Position numbers and translations under genes: made by a program. Of a stretch of DNA of 64,000 bases, positions 10,140 to 20,786 are shown piece after piece. The notes beneath the pieces are model-generated. The model did not search any database. It saw nothing but the letters and a program-made list of their open reading frames with translations, and was not told where the DNA came from. Location: positions 953,501 to 1,017,500 of the forward strand of contig NZ_CP029257.1 in the NCBI RefSeq assembly GCF_024399415.1, read 5' to 3'. The stretch is from Streptococcus oralis. Its GTDB lineage: Bacteria > Bacillota > Bacilli > Lactobacillales > Streptococcaceae. The first letter of the stretch is position 1; each line of letters opens with the position of its first letter.

Positions 10140-12425
10140 ATGTATAGATACCCAGTAGTCATCCATTTTCACCGAAAAAATGGGGATTATGATGCTTGTT
10201 CATTCAGTAGAAAACAGGCAGATGTTAAAGAAAATTTGTATTATGAAAATGACTATTTTGGAGCAAAATTCTCCTTTACAGTTACAAGTGCAGAAAGGCT
10301 CGATACTCTGACCTTTTCTGTCGAAATAGATGGAAAGACAAAAGATTATCTCCTACGGTTTAACTATTATCCACTGTTGACTGAGGTTTGGATTTTGGAT
10401 GGTGATGAGACGGTTTATTATTCTGAAAATCCAGCCATTGCAAGTTCTTGCTATAAAGATCGAAACCCGTTTGCTTTTGATAAAGCCTTTCACAGTGAAA
10501 GTTTTGATCACCATTGGGGATACCAAGGAGAGTTGGGGTATAGTATCTCTGACTACCAGACAAGCTTTAAACTCTGGGCTCCAACCGCTACAGCAGTCCA
10601 AGTGGTCGTTTATGAAAATACAAGTAACGACGCGCCGATTTGGAAAACCTTTAATCTTGAGCGTGGGAATAGCTATTCATACAGTCATAAGTACAATACC
10701 ATTGGTGTTTGGAGTGTAGATTTAGACGAAAATCTTGCAGGTAAAGCTTATCAGTATCAGATTGAGTTTCCACACCATCAGACTTTGACACGAGATCCTT
10801 ACACTATTGCTACAAGCCCTGACGGGAAACGTTCCGTCATTCTCTCTCAGCAAGATAGACAGGTAGAAGGATTTAAAGTCAAACATGGGACAGATGCTCC
10901 TTGGCGTTTGGAAAACCCATGTAAAGCCGTTATCTGTGAGATGCACATTCGTGATTTTACAAAATCGCCGACATCTGGAGTTCCAGAAAACCTTCGAGGA
11001 ACCTTCCTTGGGGCTACCCATACTGGAACGGTTAACCAGTATGGTCAAGCAACAGCCTTTGACTATATCAAAGAACTCGGCTGTAATTATGTTCAGCTCC
11101 AACCAATCTTTGATCGTCATAAGGAATACGACGAGGAAGGAAATGTAACCTATAACTGGGGTTATGACCCTCAAAACTACAATGCGCCAGAACCAAGTTT
11201 CTCTAGCAATCTAGATGATCCTGGACAGGTTATTCGAGACCTTAAGACCATGATTCAGGCATATCATGATGCGGGAATCGGTGTCATTATGGATGTCGTT
11301 TACAACCATACCTTCTCAACGGTCGATGCACCTTTCCAAACAACTGTTCCCGATTATTACTATCGTATGAATCCAGATGGAACCTTCCAAAACGGAACAG
11401 GTGTTGGAAATGAAACCGCAAGCGAACACGAAATGTACCGCAAGTATATGATTGACTCACTCCTTTATTGGGTGAAAGAATACAATATTGACGGTTTCCG
11501 TTTTGACTTGATGGGAATTCATGATGTCAAAACCATGCAGGCGATTCGTTGGGCACTTGATGAAGTTGATCCACGTATTATCACTTACGGAGAAGGTTGG
11601 GATATGGGGACTGGTCTTGCACCTTATGACAAGGCCAAGAAGGACAATGCCTACCAGATGCCAAATATTGGATTCTTCAACGATGATCAGCGTGATGCCA
11701 TCAAAGGAGGAGAAGTTTATGGCTCAATCAAGGCAGGATTTGTTAGCGGTGCAGCTACAGAACCAATTGTAGCCAAAGCTATTCTTGGTAGCCGAGAGTT
11801 GGGCTCATATCTTAGTCCAAACCAAGTTCTTAACTATGTGGAGGCCCATGATAATTACAATTTGCATGATTTGTTAGTAACCCTTCATCCAGATCACAGC
11901 TCAGATAAGATTATGCGTCAGGTTGAGACTGCAACAGCGATGAGCATTCTCATGCAAGGGATGTCCTTTATAGAGCTGGGGCAAGAATTTGGTCGTACCA
12001 AACTCCTTGCTACTGGAGAAAATGGAGAGCTGACTGCGGCAGATAGAGAACGGGCCATGAATAGTTACAATGCTCCAGATAGTGTCAACCAGGTCAACTG
12101 GGATTTAATCAATGAGAGACAAGAGAGCATTGACTTTATTCGCCAGATTATTCGCCTAAAAACACAAACGCGTGCTTTCTCTTATCCTACATACGAAGAA
12201 GTTTATCGTCATGTCTTCGTCCATACAGCTGCTGAAAATAGTGGGTGGATTGTTTACGAAATTCACGGTGGATCAGAGCACTTATTGGTGGTATTCAATG
12301 CTAAAGGAACTTCCTTCTACTTTGAAAATGCAGGAAATCTAGAAATGCTTGTGACAAATAGTCATTCTAAAGAGTCTAATGTGATTGATGATATCAGCGT
12401 TGCAGTCTTGAAGGTACTTTCATAG
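10140..12425 (+). CDS. pulA: type I pullulanase (intracellular alpha-1,6-glucan debranching enzyme)
   Basis: A GH13 enzyme of 761 residues that cleaves alpha-1,6 branches in pullulan, limit dextrins or glycogen. There is no signal peptide or LPXTG anchor, so it works inside the cell, unlike the large surface pullulanase SpuA. The family motif YNWGYDPQNY is present, followed by the four GH13 conserved regions: DVVYNHTF, GFRFDLMG (catalytic Asp), TYGEGWDMG (catalytic Glu) and EAHDNYNLHD. N-terminal beta domains (about residues 1-210) include a CBM48-like region. Upstream of gapN and the glg operon, it is well placed to mobilise glycogen made by GlgB/GlgA. A terminator follows. Confidence 0.93.
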   Translation: MYRYPVVIHFHRKNGDYDACSFSRKQADVKENLYYENDYFGAKFSFTVTSAERLDTLTFSVEIDGKTKDYLLRFNYYPLLTEVWILDGDETVYYSENPAIASSCYKDRNPFAFDKAFHSESFDHHWGYQGELGYSISDYQTSFKLWAPTATAVQVVVYENTSNDAPIWKTFNLERGNSYSYSHKYNTIGVWSVDLDENLAGKAYQYQIEFPHHQTLTRDPYTIATSPDGKRSVILSQQDRQVEGFKVKHGTDAPWRLENPCKAVICEMHIRDFTKSPTSGVPENLRGTFLGATHTGTVNQYGQATAFDYIKELGCNYVQLQPIFDRHKEYDEEGNVTYNWGYDPQNYNAPEPSFSSNLDDPGQVIRDLKTMIQAYHDAGIGVIMDVVYNHTFSTVDAPFQTTVPDYYYRMNPDGTFQNGTGVGNETASEHEMYRKYMIDSLLYWVKEYNIDGFRFDLMGIHDVKTMQAIRWALDEVDPRIITYGEGWDMGTGLAPYDKAKKDNAYQMPNIGFFNDDQRDAIKGGEVYGSIKAGFVSGAATEPIVAKAILGSRELGSYLSPNQVLNYVEAHDNYNLHDLLVTLHPDHSSDKIMRQVETATAMSILMQGMSFIELGQEFGRTKLLATGENGELTAADRERAMNSYNAPDSVNQVNWDLINERQESIDFIRQIIRLKTQTRAFSYPTYEEVYRHVFVHTAAENSGWIVYEIHGGSEHLLVVFNAKGTSFYFENAGNLEMLVTNSHSKESNVIDDISVAVLKVLS

Positions 12426-12434
12426 TAAATGCTA

Positions 12435-12467
12435 CAAAAAGGTTTAGTTAAAACTAGACCTTTTTTG
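12435..12467 (+). terminator. terminator of pulA
   Basis: Imperfect stem AAAGGTTTAG / CTAGACCTTT followed by TTTTTT, 10 bases after the stop codon. Confidence 0.7.
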
Positions 12468-12563
12468 ATTTTTATTGAAAAACCAATATCTAATAGGAAT
12501 AAATTTCAAATAATTTGAAGAATCAAGTTTGTGAAAAAAATATCAATATTTTCCAAAAAAGGG

Positions 12564-12591
12564 TTGTAATTTTCTGAAAATTTGATAAAAT
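12564..12591 (+). promoter_or_regulatory. gapN promoter
   Basis: TTGTAA (12564-12569) and TAAAAT (12586-12591) with a 16-base spacer; the -10 is of the extended type (TGaTAAAAT). Confidence 0.6.
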
Positions 12592-12622
12592 AAGTTTTAA
12601 TCATTTTCAGGAGGAAGAGAAT

Positions 12623-14047
12623 TTGACAAATTATCAGAATTTAGTGAATGGAAAATGGAAATCATCAGAGAATGAAATTGCCATCTATTCTCCCATCAAT
12701 CAAGAAAAGTTGGGGACAGTACCCGCTATGAGTCAGGCTGAAGTAGATGAGGCTATGAAAGCTGCGCGTGCAGCTCTCCCAGCATGGCGTGATTTAGCAC
12801 CCGTTGAGCGAGCAGCCTATTTACATAAGACAGCAGACATTTTGGAACGTGATAAAGAAAAAATTGGTACGATTCTTGCCAAAGAGGTTGCAAAAGGGAT
12901 TAAAGCAGCCATTGGAGAAGTAGTACGTACAGCAGAATTGATTCGTTTTGCTGCCGAGGAAGGTCTCCGTATCACTGGACAAGCAATGGAAGGTGGCGGT
13001 TTTGAAGCTGCAAGTAAAAATAAACTAGCCGTTGTTCGTCGTGAGCCAGTTGGAGTGGTCTTAGCTATTGCACCGTTTAACTACCCAGTCAACCTTTCTG
13101 GATCTAAGATTGCTCCGGCATTGATTGCCGGAAATGTCGTTATGTTTAAACCACCAACACAAGGATCTATTTCTGGTCTCTTGTTGGCTAAAGCATTTGA
13201 CGAAGCCGGAATCCCAGCAGGTGTCTTTAACACCATCACTGGACGTGGTTCTGAAATCGGAGACTACATCATCGAACACAAGGAAGTAAATTTCATTAAC
13301 TTTACAGGTTCAACACCGATTGGGGAGCGTATTGGTCGTTTAGCTGGTATGCGCCCGATTATGCTGGAACTTGGTGGGAAAGATGCAGCAATTGTCTTAG
13401 AAGATGCAGATTTAGAAAATGCAGCTAAGCAAATCGTAGGTGGTGCCTTTAGCTACTCTGGTCAGCGTTGTACCGCTATCAAACGTGTTTTGGTTGTGGA
13501 AAGCGTCGCAGACAGATTGGCTGAATTGCTCCAAGCTGAAGTTGCCAAGCTAACTGTTGGTGATCCATTTGACAATGCAGATATCACGCCAGTTATTGAT
13601 AATGCTTCAGCTGATTTCATCTGGGGATTGATTGAAGATGCTCAGGAAAAAGGAGCCAAAGCGCTCAGCCCAATCAAACGTGAGAACAATCTCATTTGGC
13701 CAGGACTTTTTGATTATGTCACAAGAGATATGAAATTAGCCTGGGAAGAACCATTTGGACCTGTTCTCCCAATTATTCGAGTTGCAGATGCCAATGAAGC
13801 ACTTGAAATTGCTAATGAATCAGAATTCGGTCTTCAATCTTCAGTCTTTACAAATGACTTTAAGAAGGCATTTGAAATTGCTGAGAAACTTGAAGTTGGT
13901 ACCGTTCATATTAACAATAAAACACAACGTGGACCAGATAATTTCCCATTCCTTGGTGTAAAAGGTTCTGGTGCGGGAGTGCAAGGAATTAAATATAGTA
14001 TCGAAGCGATGACAAATGTCAAATCCATTGTTTTTGATGTGAGATAA
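12623..14047 (+). CDS. gapN: NADP-dependent non-phosphorylating glyceraldehyde-3-phosphate dehydrogenase
   Basis: Oxidises glyceraldehyde-3-phosphate directly to 3-phosphoglycerate, making NADPH; in streptococci this substitutes for a missing oxidative pentose phosphate route as an NADPH source. The 474-residue aldehyde dehydrogenase fold has the catalytic Cys283 in SGQRCTAIKR and general base Glu249 in MLELGGKD, and the cofactor region FTGSTPIGERI. The start codon is TTG at 12623, supported by a very strong AGGAGGAAGAG ribosome site 6-8 bases upstream and by the conserved N-terminus TNYQNLVNGKW. It has its own promoter and terminator. Confidence 0.95.
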   Translation: MTNYQNLVNGKWKSSENEIAIYSPINQEKLGTVPAMSQAEVDEAMKAARAALPAWRDLAPVERAAYLHKTADILERDKEKIGTILAKEVAKGIKAAIGEVVRTAELIRFAAEEGLRITGQAMEGGGFEAASKNKLAVVRREPVGVVLAIAPFNYPVNLSGSKIAPALIAGNVVMFKPPTQGSISGLLLAKAFDEAGIPAGVFNTITGRGSEIGDYIIEHKEVNFINFTGSTPIGERIGRLAGMRPIMLELGGKDAAIVLEDADLENAAKQIVGGAFSYSGQRCTAIKRVLVVESVADRLAELLQAEVAKLTVGDPFDNADITPVIDNASADFIWGLIEDAQEKGAKALSPIKRENNLIWPGLFDYVTRDMKLAWEEPFGPVLPIIRVADANEALEIANESEFGLQSSVFTNDFKKAFEIAEKLEVGTVHINNKTQRGPDNFPFLGVKGSGAGVQGIKYSIEAMTNVKSIVFDVR

Positions 14048-14052
14048 TTTAT

Positions 14053-14088
14053 AAAATCAGGAAAATAACTTCCTGATTTTATTTTTTT
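14053..14088 (+). terminator. terminator of gapN
   Basis: Stem AAAATCAGGAA / TTCCTGATTTT with loop AATAAC and a long T-run. Confidence 0.85.
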
Positions 14089-14252
14089 CAAAATAATACA
14101 GTAAAAAATTGATAAAAAACGAATATTCTGGTATTATAATAAAAAAATATATGGAAATTGTTTTGTGTTCTATTTTCTGGATATCTTTTTTAAAATGCTA
14201 GGTAATTTTTTGAAGGCTTTCATAAAAAAATATGATTTCCTTCGTAAATTAC

Positions 14253-14281
14253 TTGAAAGTTATCTTAAAAGAGTGTATAAT
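14253..14281 (+). promoter_or_regulatory. promoter of the glgBCDA operon
   Basis: TTGAAA (14253-14258), 17-base spacer, perfect TATAAT (14276-14281). Confidence 0.8.
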
Positions 14282-14289
14282 AGAATCAT

Positions 14290-14303
14290 AGAAAACGCTT
14301 ACA
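14290..14303 (+). promoter_or_regulatory. candidate catabolite-responsive element (cre) for CcpA
   Basis: AGAAAACGCTTACA matches 13 of 14 positions of the cre consensus TGAAARCGCTTWCA. It lies 8 bases past the -10 box, at the transcription start, where CcpA binding normally represses. This predicts that glycogen synthesis is shut down by preferred sugars. Confidence 0.65.
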
Positions 14304-14319
14304 AAAGAAAGGGGATTGA

Positions 14320-16215
14320 ATGAATAATCAAGAAGCATTAAGAACCTTTACTACAGGTGAGAACTTTCACCTCCAGCATTATTTAGGAGCGCATAGAGAG
14401 GAGAAAAACGGAGAAATAGGCTATACCTTTAGGGTTTGGGCCCCAAATGCACAAGCAGTTCATCTAGTTGGTGATTTTACCGATTGGGTTGAGAATCAGA
14501 TTCCTATGGTTCGTAATGAAGCAGGTGTTTGGGAAGTCTTTACGAGTCAAGCCCAGGAAGGTCAGATTTATAAATATCATATCACGCGTGCAAATGGTCA
14601 CCAGATTATGAAGATCGATCCTTTGGCAGTTTATTTTGAAGCTAGACCGGGTACAGGAGCTGTTTTGACCAATATCCGTGAAAAGAAATGGAAAGATGGC
14701 CTTTGGCTAGCACGTCGCAAACGTCTGGGATTTTTCGAGAGACCAGTTAATATATATGAAGCCCATGCAGGATCTTGGAAGAGAAATCCAGATGGTAGTC
14801 CCTATACTTTTTCGCAACTGAAAGACGAGTTGATTCCATACTTAGTTGAGATGAACTATACACATATTGAGTTCATGCCTTTAATGGCTCACCCACTTGG
14901 ATTGAGCTGGGGCTATCAACTTATGGGTTACTTTGCTTTTGAACATTCCTATGGTACACCTGAGGAATTCCAAGATTTCGTTGAAGAGTGTCATATAAAT
15001 AACATTGGTGTTATCGTAGACTGGGTTCCAGGTCATTTCACCATTAATGATGATGCCTTGGCATATTATGACGGTACACCAACTTTTGAATACCAAGATC
15101 ACAACAAGGCTCATAACTACGGTTGGGGTGCACTGAATTTTGACCTCGGGAAAAATGAGGTCCAGTCTTTCTTGATTTCAAGTATTAAATTTTGGATTGA
15201 TTTTTACCACTTAGATGGTATTCGGGTCGATGCAGTGAGCAATATGCTGTATCTAGATTATGATAATGCTCCTTGGACTCCAAACAAAGACGGTGGAAAC
15301 CTTAACTACGAGGGTTATTATTTCCTTCAACGGTTGAACACAGTGATTAAGTTAGCTCATCCAGATATCATGATGATTGCAGAAGAAAGCTCATCAGCGA
15401 CAAAGATTACTGGTATGAAAGAAATGGGCGGCCTTGGATTTGACTATAAATGGAATATGGGCTGGATGAATGACATTCTCCGTTTCTACGAGGAAGATCC
15501 TATTTATCGCAAGTATGACTTTAATCTTGTGACCTTCAGCTTTATGTATGTTTTCAATGAAAACTATCTCTTACCTTTCTCGCATGATGAAGTGGTTCAT
15601 GGCAAGAAGAGTATGATGCATAAGATGTGGGGAGATCGCTACAATCAGTTCGCTGGTCTGCGCAACCTCTACACCTATCAAATTTGTCATCCAGGTAAGA
15701 AACTCTTGTTCATGGGTAGTGAGTACGGGCAATTCCTAGAGTGGAAGTCTGAGGAGCAGTTGGAATGGTCTAATCTAGAAGATCCGATGAATGCCAAGAT
15801 GAAGCATTTTACTTCTCAACTCAATCAATTCTATAAAGACCATCGCTGTCTTTGGGAAATTGATACTAGTTATGATGGTATCGAGATTATCGATGCTGAT
15901 AATAGAGATCAGAGTGTCCTTTCCTTTATTCGTAAGGGCAAGAAAGACGAAATGTTAGTCTGTGTCTTTAACATGGCACCAGTTGAACGTAAGGACTTTA
16001 CGATTGGTTTACCTGTTGCAGGTATTTACGAAGAAGTTTGGAATACAGAATTAGAAGAATGGGGAGGTGTGTGGAAAGAGCACAATCAAACAGTTCAGAC
16101 TCAAGAAAGCTTATGGAAAGATTATGAGCAGACCTTGACCTTCACCTTGCCTGCCATGGGAGCAAGCATCTGGAAAATCAAGCGTCGTTTGAAACCAGCT
16201 AAGAAAAAAGAATAA
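14320..16215 (+). CDS. glgB: 1,4-alpha-glucan branching enzyme
   Basis: Introduces alpha-1,6 branches into growing glycogen. The 631-residue protein has an N-terminal CBM48 domain ([17 protein letters not shown], residues about 35-50) and a GH13 barrel with the catalytic regions [18 protein letters not shown] (nucleophile Asp), IAEESS (acid Glu) and [13 protein letters not shown]. The C-terminal beta domain and a basic tail follow. The ATG at 14320 follows AAAGGGGATTGA. First gene of the glg operon, directly behind a promoter with a cre site. Confidence 0.95.
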   Translation: MNNQEALRTFTTGENFHLQHYLGAHREEKNGEIGYTFRVWAPNAQAVHLVGDFTDWVENQIPMVRNEAGVWEVFTSQAQEGQIYKYHITRANGHQIMKIDPLAVYFEARPGTGAVLTNIREKKWKDGLWLARRKRLGFFERPVNIYEAHAGSWKRNPDGSPYTFSQLKDELIPYLVEMNYTHIEFMPLMAHPLGLSWGYQLMGYFAFEHSYGTPEEFQDFVEECHINNIGVIVDWVPGHFTINDDALAYYDGTPTFEYQDHNKAHNYGWGALNFDLGKNEVQSFLISSIKFWIDFYHLDGIRVDAVSNMLYLDYDNAPWTPNKDGGNLNYEGYYFLQRLNTVIKLAHPDIMMIAEESSSATKITGMKEMGGLGFDYKWNMGWMNDILRFYEEDPIYRKYDFNLVTFSFMYVFNENYLLPFSHDEVVHGKKSMMHKMWGDRYNQFAGLRNLYTYQICHPGKKLLFMGSEYGQFLEWKSEEQLEWSNLEDPMNAKMKHFTSQLNQFYKDHRCLWEIDTSYDGIEIIDADNRDQSVLSFIRKGKKDEMLVCVFNMAPVERKDFTIGLPVAGIYEEVWNTELEEWGGVWKEHNQTVQTQESLWKDYEQTLTFTLPAMGASIWKIKRRLKPAKKKE

Positions 16216-16373
16216 TGAGCTGTTGATGATATTTTTTAGATTTTAAAAACGGATGTACTTGTATTGGACTTGAAACACAAGAGAAATGGATTTCCTATTA
16301 TTTTTATAAAAAAGTTTGACTTCCGACCTTCTTTCGATTTTAACGTTCACATGTCTTTATAAAGGAGTAGAAA

Positions 16374-17516
16374 ATGAAGAATGAAATGCTAGCTTTGATC
16401 CTTGCGGGTGGGCAAGGAACACGTCTCGGAAAACTCACTCAAAGCATTGCCAAACCGGCAGTGCAATTCGGTGGGCGCTACCGTATCATTGACTTTGCTC
16501 TTTCCAACTGTGCAAACTCTGGAATCCATAATGTTGGCGTGATTACTCAGTACCAACCTCTTGCTTTGAATAACCATATCGGAAACGGCTCTAGCTGGGG
16601 ATTGGATGGTATCAATTCAGGTGTCTCTATTTTACAACCTTATTCAGCCAGCGAAGGAAACCGTTGGTTTGAAGGGACTAGTCACGCTATCTACCAAAAC
16701 ATTGACTACATCGACAGTGTTAATCCTGAGTATGTTTTGATTCTTTCTGGTGACCACATCTACAAGATGGACTACGATGATATGCTTCAGTCCCACAAGG
16801 ATAACAATGCCAGTTTGACAGTAGCTGTCCTAGACGTACCTCTCAAAGAAGCTAGCCGTTTCGGTATCATGAATACAGATGCCAATAACCGTATCGTTGA
16901 ATTCGAAGAAAAACCTGCGCAACCTAAGTCTACAAAGGCTTCTATGGGAATCTATATTTTCGACTGGAAACGACTTCGCAATATGCTTGTTGCTGCTGAA
17001 AAGAGCAATGTGGATATGTCAGACTTTGGGAAGAACGTTATCCCTAACTATCTCGAGTCTGGTGAAAGTGTCTATGCTTATGAATTTAATGGCTACTGGA
17101 AAGACGTTGGTACGATTGAGTCACTTTGGGAAGCTAATATGGAGTACATTTCACCAGAAAACGCCTTGGATAGCCGCAATCGTCAGTGGAAAATTTACTC
17201 TAGAAACTTGATTTCACCACCAAACTACTTTGGTGCGCATGCACACGTTGAAGATTCATTGGTCGTGGATGGCTGTTTTGTAGATGGAACTGTAAAACGT
17301 TCGATTCTTTCAACAGAAGCACAAGTACGTGAAGGTGCTGAGGTCGTTGATTCTGTCATCATGAGCGGAGCTATTATTGGCCATGGCGCAAAGATTACTC
17401 GTGCTATTATTGGTGAGGGTGCCATTATTGCTGATGGCGTAGAGATTGATGGAACGGATGAAGTACAAGTAGTAGGATACAATGAAGTAGTGGGGGTAGC
17501 AACAGATGAAGATTGA
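16374..17516 (+). CDS. glgC: glucose-1-phosphate adenylyltransferase, catalytic subunit
   Basis: Makes ADP-glucose from ATP and glucose-1-phosphate, the committed step in glycogen synthesis. The 380-residue protein keeps the nucleotide-binding motif [15 protein letters not shown] (residues about 7-21), [10 protein letters not shown], and the C-terminal left-handed beta-helix with hexapeptide repeats. The ATG follows AAAGGAG. The 158-base gap from glgB contains no convincing promoter. Its last 11 bases overlap glgD, which encodes the non-catalytic-looking partner. Confidence 0.95.
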   Translation: MKNEMLALILAGGQGTRLGKLTQSIAKPAVQFGGRYRIIDFALSNCANSGIHNVGVITQYQPLALNNHIGNGSSWGLDGINSGVSILQPYSASEGNRWFEGTSHAIYQNIDYIDSVNPEYVLILSGDHIYKMDYDDMLQSHKDNNASLTVAVLDVPLKEASRFGIMNTDANNRIVEFEEKPAQPKSTKASMGIYIFDWKRLRNMLVAAEKSNVDMSDFGKNVIPNYLESGESVYAYEFNGYWKDVGTIESLWEANMEYISPENALDSRNRQWKIYSRNLISPPNYFGAHAHVEDSLVVDGCFVDGTVKRSILSTEAQVREGAEVVDSVIMSGAIIGHGAKITRAIIGEGAIIADGVEIDGTDEVQVVGYNEVVGVATDED

Positions 17517-18645
17517 TAAATATTCAGCCATTTTAGGAAACACAGTTGGTTTTCATGATATGTCAACGTTAACAGAACACCGTCCGGTAGCTAGCTTGCC
17601 TTTCGGTGGGAAATACCGTTTGATTGACTTCCCCCTTTCCAGTCTTGCAAATGCAGGTGTTCGTAGTATCTTTGGTATTTTCCAACAAGATAATATCAGC
17701 TCAGTTTTCGACCATATCCGTTCAGGTCGTGAGTGGGGCTTGTCAACCCTTCTAAGTCACTACTATCTAGGAATTTACAACACTCGTGTTGAAAGCAGTA
17801 CAGTTGGAAAAGAGTATTACCAACAGCTTCTTACCTACTTGAGACGTTCAGGTTCAAACCAAACCGTTTCGATTAACTGCGATGTTCTGGTGAATATTGA
17901 TTTGAATCAAGTCTTCCACCTACACAATACAACAAAAGGTCCGATTACAGTTGTATATAAGAAACTTCCTAAGAAAGACATTTCTGATGTGAATGCTATC
18001 TTGGAAATCGATGAAACTGACCATGTTCGTTCGCACAAACTCTTTGATAACAAATCCACGGATGAACTCTTCAACATGTCTACAGATATCTTTGTTGTGG
18101 ACACTCCTTGGTTGATTGAACGACTTGAAGAAGAGGCTCAGAAAGAATATCCTGAAAAGTTGCGCTATGTCCTTCGCGATTTGGCTGTAAAAGAAGGGGC
18201 TTTTGCTTACGAATACACAGGATACTTAGCAAACATTCATTCTGTTCAGTCCTATTATCAAGCAAATATTGATATGCTTGAATCTAAAAAATTCTACTCT
18301 CTTTTCTCACCAAATCAAAAGATTTATACCAAAGTTAAGAATGAAGAACCAACTTACTATGCGAATACTTCAAAAGTAAGTACTTCTCAGTTTGCTTCTG
18401 GTAGTATCATTGAGGGTGAAGTAGTTCAGTCAGTCCTATCTCGTAACATTTATGTTCACAAAGATAGTGTTGTGAAGAACAGCGTTCTGTTCCCTCGTGT
18501 TGTGATTGGTCAAGGTGCACAAGTTGAATATGCTATCTTGGACAAGGGAGTTGAGGTTGCGGACGGTGTTGTCATTCGAGGCACAGCAGAACATCCAGTT
18601 GTAGTGAAGAAGGGTGAAACAGTAACAGAGGACATTTATTCATGA
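17506..18645 (+). CDS. glgD: glucose-1-phosphate adenylyltransferase, GlgD subunit
   Basis: A 379-residue paralogue of GlgC that forms a heteromeric enzyme with it. The nucleotide-binding loop is degenerate: where GlgC has GGQGTRL, GlgD reads [18 protein letters not shown], so it is expected to modulate rather than catalyse, as known for Firmicute GlgD. The beta-helix C-terminus is retained ([17 protein letters not shown]). The start overlaps the end of glgC, and its stop overlaps the glgA start, indicating translational coupling through the operon. Confidence 0.93.
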   Translation: MKIDKYSAILGNTVGFHDMSTLTEHRPVASLPFGGKYRLIDFPLSSLANAGVRSIFGIFQQDNISSVFDHIRSGREWGLSTLLSHYYLGIYNTRVESSTVGKEYYQQLLTYLRRSGSNQTVSINCDVLVNIDLNQVFHLHNTTKGPITVVYKKLPKKDISDVNAILEIDETDHVRSHKLFDNKSTDELFNMSTDIFVVDTPWLIERLEEEAQKEYPEKLRYVLRDLAVKEGAFAYEYTGYLANIHSVQSYYQANIDMLESKKFYSLFSPNQKIYTKVKNEEPTYYANTSKVSTSQFASGSIIEGEVVQSVLSRNIYVHKDSVVKNSVLFPRVVIGQGAQVEYAILDKGVEVADGVVIRGTAEHPVVVKKGETVTEDIYS

Positions 18646-20075
18646 AAATTTTATTTGTAGCGGCAGAAGGAGCACCCTTTTCAAAAACAGGTGGTTTGGG
18701 CGATGTCATTGGCGCACTTCCCAAATCACTTGTAAAAGCGGGGCACGAAGTTGCAGTTTTCTTGCCTTATTATGATATGGTAGAAGCTAAGTTCGGTGAC
18801 CAGATCGAGGATGTTCTCCACTTTGAAGTTAGTGTGGGATGGCGTAGACAGTACTGTGGCATTAAGAAAACGGTCTTGAATGGGGTTACTTTCTACTTCA
18901 TTGATAATCAGTATTATTTCTTCCGTGGTCATGTGTACGGTGATTTTGACGATGGCGAACGCTTTGCCTTTTTCCAACTGGCTGCTCTTGAAGCCATGGA
19001 ACGCATTGGCTTTATCCCTGACCTTCTCCATGTTCATGATTACCACACAGCCATGATTCCCTTCTTGTTAAAAGAAAAGTATCATTGGATTCAGGCATAT
19101 CAAGGAATCAGAACAGTTTTAACCATTCATAATTTGGAATTTCAAGGTCAATTTTCTGAAGGGATGTTATGGGATTTGTTCGGTGTTGGCTTTGAACGCT
19201 ATGCTGATGGCACCCTTCGCTGGAATGATTGTCTTAACTGGATGAAAGCGGGTATTCTCTACGCGGATCGTGTCTCAACCGTTTCCCCTAGTTATGCGCA
19301 TGAGATTATGACCAGTCAGTTTGGTTGCGGTTTGGACCAGATTCTTCGGATGGAGTCAGGTAAGGTTTCAGGTATAGTTAATGGTATTGACGCAGATCTC
19401 TATAATCCAGAGACAGATGCTCTTTTAGACTATCATTTTGATAAAGAAGATTTGTCTGGAAAAGCACAAAACAAAGCAAAATTGCAAGAGAGAGTTGGTC
19501 TACCTGTGCGAGCAGATGTTCCTCTAGTTGGGATTGTCTCTCGTTTGACACGCCAAAAAGGTTTTGATGTCGTTGTAGAAAGCTTGCATCGTTTCTTACA
19601 AGAGGACGTTCAAATCGTTCTTTTAGGAACAGGTGACCCGGCTTTTGAACATTCCTTTTCTTGGTTTGCACAAGTCTATCCAGACAAGCTATCAGCAAAT
19701 ATCACTTTTGACGTCAAACTTGCTCAAGAAATCTACGCAGCTTGTGATCTCTTCCTCATGCCAAGTCGTTTTGAACCATGTGGTTTGTCTCAAATGATGG
19801 CGATGCGCTATGGAACTCTACCATTGGTTCATGAAGTGGGTGGCTTGCGTGATACGGTTCAATCCTTCAATCCGATCGAAGGGACTGGTACTGGATTTAG
19901 CTTTGATAATTTAACACCATACTGGCTTAACTGGAGTTTCCAAACAGCCTTGGATGTTTATAAGTACCAGCCAGACGTTTGGAGAAATCTACAAAAACAA
20001 GCTATGGAATGCGATTTCTCATGGGATACAGCCTGCAAATCTTACCTGGACTTGTACCATAGTTTAGTCAACTAA
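18642..20075 (+). CDS. glgA: glycogen synthase (ADP-glucose dependent)
   Basis: A GT5 retaining glucosyltransferase of 477 residues that extends alpha-1,4-glucan from ADP-glucose. The ADP-glucose motif KTGGL is at residues 15-19, and the C-terminal domain has [10 protein letters not shown] and the catalytic glutamate region [17 protein letters not shown]. The ATGA overlap with glgD couples translation. Last gene of the operon; a terminator follows. Unlike many Firmicute glg operons, no glycogen phosphorylase gene follows, so degradation depends on genes elsewhere and perhaps pulA nearby. Confidence 0.95.
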   Translation: MKILFVAAEGAPFSKTGGLGDVIGALPKSLVKAGHEVAVFLPYYDMVEAKFGDQIEDVLHFEVSVGWRRQYCGIKKTVLNGVTFYFIDNQYYFFRGHVYGDFDDGERFAFFQLAALEAMERIGFIPDLLHVHDYHTAMIPFLLKEKYHWIQAYQGIRTVLTIHNLEFQGQFSEGMLWDLFGVGFERYADGTLRWNDCLNWMKAGILYADRVSTVSPSYAHEIMTSQFGCGLDQILRMESGKVSGIVNGIDADLYNPETDALLDYHFDKEDLSGKAQNKAKLQERVGLPVRADVPLVGIVSRLTRQKGFDVVVESLHRFLQEDVQIVLLGTGDPAFEHSFSWFAQVYPDKLSANITFDVKLAQEIYAACDLFLMPSRFEPCGLSQMMAMRYGTLPLVHEVGGLRDTVQSFNPIEGTGTGFSFDNLTPYWLNWSFQTALDVYKYQPDVWRNLQKQAMECDFSWDTACKSYLDLYHSLVN

Positions 20076-20081
20076 TAGATA

Positions 20082-20112
20082 AAATCGTATGATTCTTTCA
20101 TACGATTTTTGG
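20082..20112 (+). terminator. terminator of the glg operon
   Basis: Perfect stem AATCGTATGA / TCATACGATT with loop TTCTT and T-run. Confidence 0.85.
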
Positions 20113-20133
20113 GCTGTTTAGAAAGGAAAGCTT

Positions 20134-20778
20134 ATGTCTCAAGTAAAAGGCTTGTGTGTCATGGACGTTGACGGCACCCTGATAGCAGAAGAAGTGATTG
20201 ATCTTTTAGGAAAAGAAGCAGGTTGCGAAGAAGAAATATCGCAGATTACAAGCCAGGCAATGCGAGGTGAACTGGACTTTGGAACAAGCTTACGAGCGAG
20301 AGTGGCTTTGTTAGAAGGTCTTCCAGTTTCGGTTTTTGATACTGTCTTCAAATCCATTCATCTATCTAAGAATGCTCAAGAATTTATCTCCATACTTCAA
20401 AAGAAGGGCATTCTAGTCGGTCTAGTGTCTGGTGGATTTACACCAATAGTTGAGAGATTAGCAAAGTCTCTTGGGATCACTTATTACTCTGCAAATCAGT
20501 TAGAAGTCAAAGACGGTTTTTTAACAGGTCGACTAGTTGGTGAAATTGTGACAGGTCAAGTAAAACAAGTTACTCTTGAGAAATGGAGAAAGGAATTAGA
20601 ACTGCCCAAAGAAAGAACGTTTGCTATCGGTGATGGTGCCAATGACCTCTTGATGTTAAAGTCAGCAGGACGTGGTATTGCATTTTGTGCCAAAGAGGTC
20701 GTAAAAACAGAGATAGCTTGTCATGTAGATACGAGGGATTTTTTGGAAGTTCTACCTTTGATTGATTTCTTAGAATGA
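20134..20778 (+). CDS. SerB-like HAD phosphatase
   Basis: A 214-residue haloacid dehalogenase phosphatase of the phosphoserine phosphatase subfamily. Motif I is DVDGT (residues about 10-14), motif [10 protein letters not shown], and motif [13 protein letters not shown], with the small helical cap of SerB proteins between I and II. Likely substrate is phosphoserine, but related enzymes act on other small phosphomonoesters. It overlaps or abuts the glycerate kinase gene. Enzymes acting on three-carbon acids and serine precursors fit together here, next to enolase. Confidence 0.8.
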   Translation: MSQVKGLCVMDVDGTLIAEEVIDLLGKEAGCEEEISQITSQAMRGELDFGTSLRARVALLEGLPVSVFDTVFKSIHLSKNAQEFISILQKKGILVGLVSGGFTPIVERLAKSLGITYYSANQLEVKDGFLTGRLVGEIVTGQVKQVTLEKWRKELELPKERTFAIGDGANDLLMLKSAGRGIAFCAKEVVKTEIACHVDTRDFLEVLPLIDFLE

Positions 20779-20786
20779 GAGGAACT

